Positions 35,307 to 35,323 of a stretch of 35,323 nucleotides of DNA are shown here, piece by piece. The stretch is from JBGRQB01 sp041725875 (GTDB taxonomy: Bacteria > Bacteroidota > Ignavibacteria > Ignavibacteriales > Melioribacteraceae). The translations under genes and the position numbers were made by a program. The notes below the pieces were generated by a model. It was not told where the DNA came from and searched no databases. It was given only the letters and a program-made list of their open reading frames with translations. Every line of letters begins with the position of its first letter. The stretch's first letter is position 1. The DNA lies in contig JBGRQB010000021.1 of assembly GCA_041725875.1 (NCBI GenBank), positions 1 through 35,323 of the forward strand, written 5' to 3'.

Positions 35307-35323
35307 TTCACGCCTCCGTTCAT

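Noticed and set aside
35195..35323. Possible small minus-strand ORF starting at the last base (MNGGVKNKN...)
   Set aside because: It runs through the nested inverted repeat, ends after about 43 codons and is basic without any motif; its start lies at the window edge and cannot be judged.

Overview
The window is a low-GC, gene-dense bacterial chromosome segment from a Gram-negative organism: it carries lipid A and LPS genes (lpxB, lpxK, an msbA-like exporter, a DUF374 acyltransferase) and a chemotaxis receptor. Three intergenic regions contain promoter-like elements of the Bacteroidota form TTG-N20-TAnnTTTG, with one to three mismatches in two of them. The gene set and frequent TTG starts fit a Bacteroidota-Chlorobiota lineage, most likely Ignavibacteria. 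That placement is inferred from general resemblance, not from a database search. No rRNA, tRNA, CRISPR array, insertion sequence or phage gene was recognised.

Layout. 1-2993 (+): a chemoreceptor cut by the left edge, then cheW, each followed by a hairpin terminator. 3132-9504 (+): a tightly packed, mostly overlapping run of a 7TM-HD phosphohydrolase, xerD, an M50 membrane protease, a WaaE-like glycosyltransferase and an msbA-like exporter. 9509-10339 (-): a lone methyltransferase convergent with msbA. 10457-12637 (+): a second glycosyltransferase, nadK and a thioredoxin-like lipoprotein, overlapping one another. 12634-14817 (-): recG. 14927-16249: a MerR regulator divergent from an SDR-fold protein that lacks the usual catalytic YxxxK. 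16296-19863 (-): gpsA, plsY, ispD and queA, with plsY-gpsA apparently having their own promoter. 19948-32603 (-): a long run read from a GH2-like membrane protein through smc, a HAD phosphatase, lpxB, the DUF374 acyltransferase and lpxK to pyruvate phosphate dikinase. 32776-34918 (-): mrp, a NifU-like scaffold and tpiA, closed by a strong terminator. 34919-35323: no convincing gene, but a dense series of inverted repeats.

How the genes fit together. Most of the window is core metabolism and envelope building. PlsY and GpsA feed phospholipid synthesis; LpxB, LpxK and the acyltransferase build lipid A; the msbA-like protein and two glycosyltransferases fit LPS core assembly and export. Mrp and the NifU-like protein handle Fe-S clusters. 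The unusual items are (i) a histone H1-like Lys/Ala tail on pyruvate phosphate dikinase, (ii) a secreted GH2-fold protein that has lost both catalytic glutamates and is fused to about six membrane segments directly upstream of smc, (iii) a MerR-controlled SDR that appears catalytically dead, and (iv) the hairpin-rich right-hand end. I did not find a clear undescribed multi-gene defence or mobile system.
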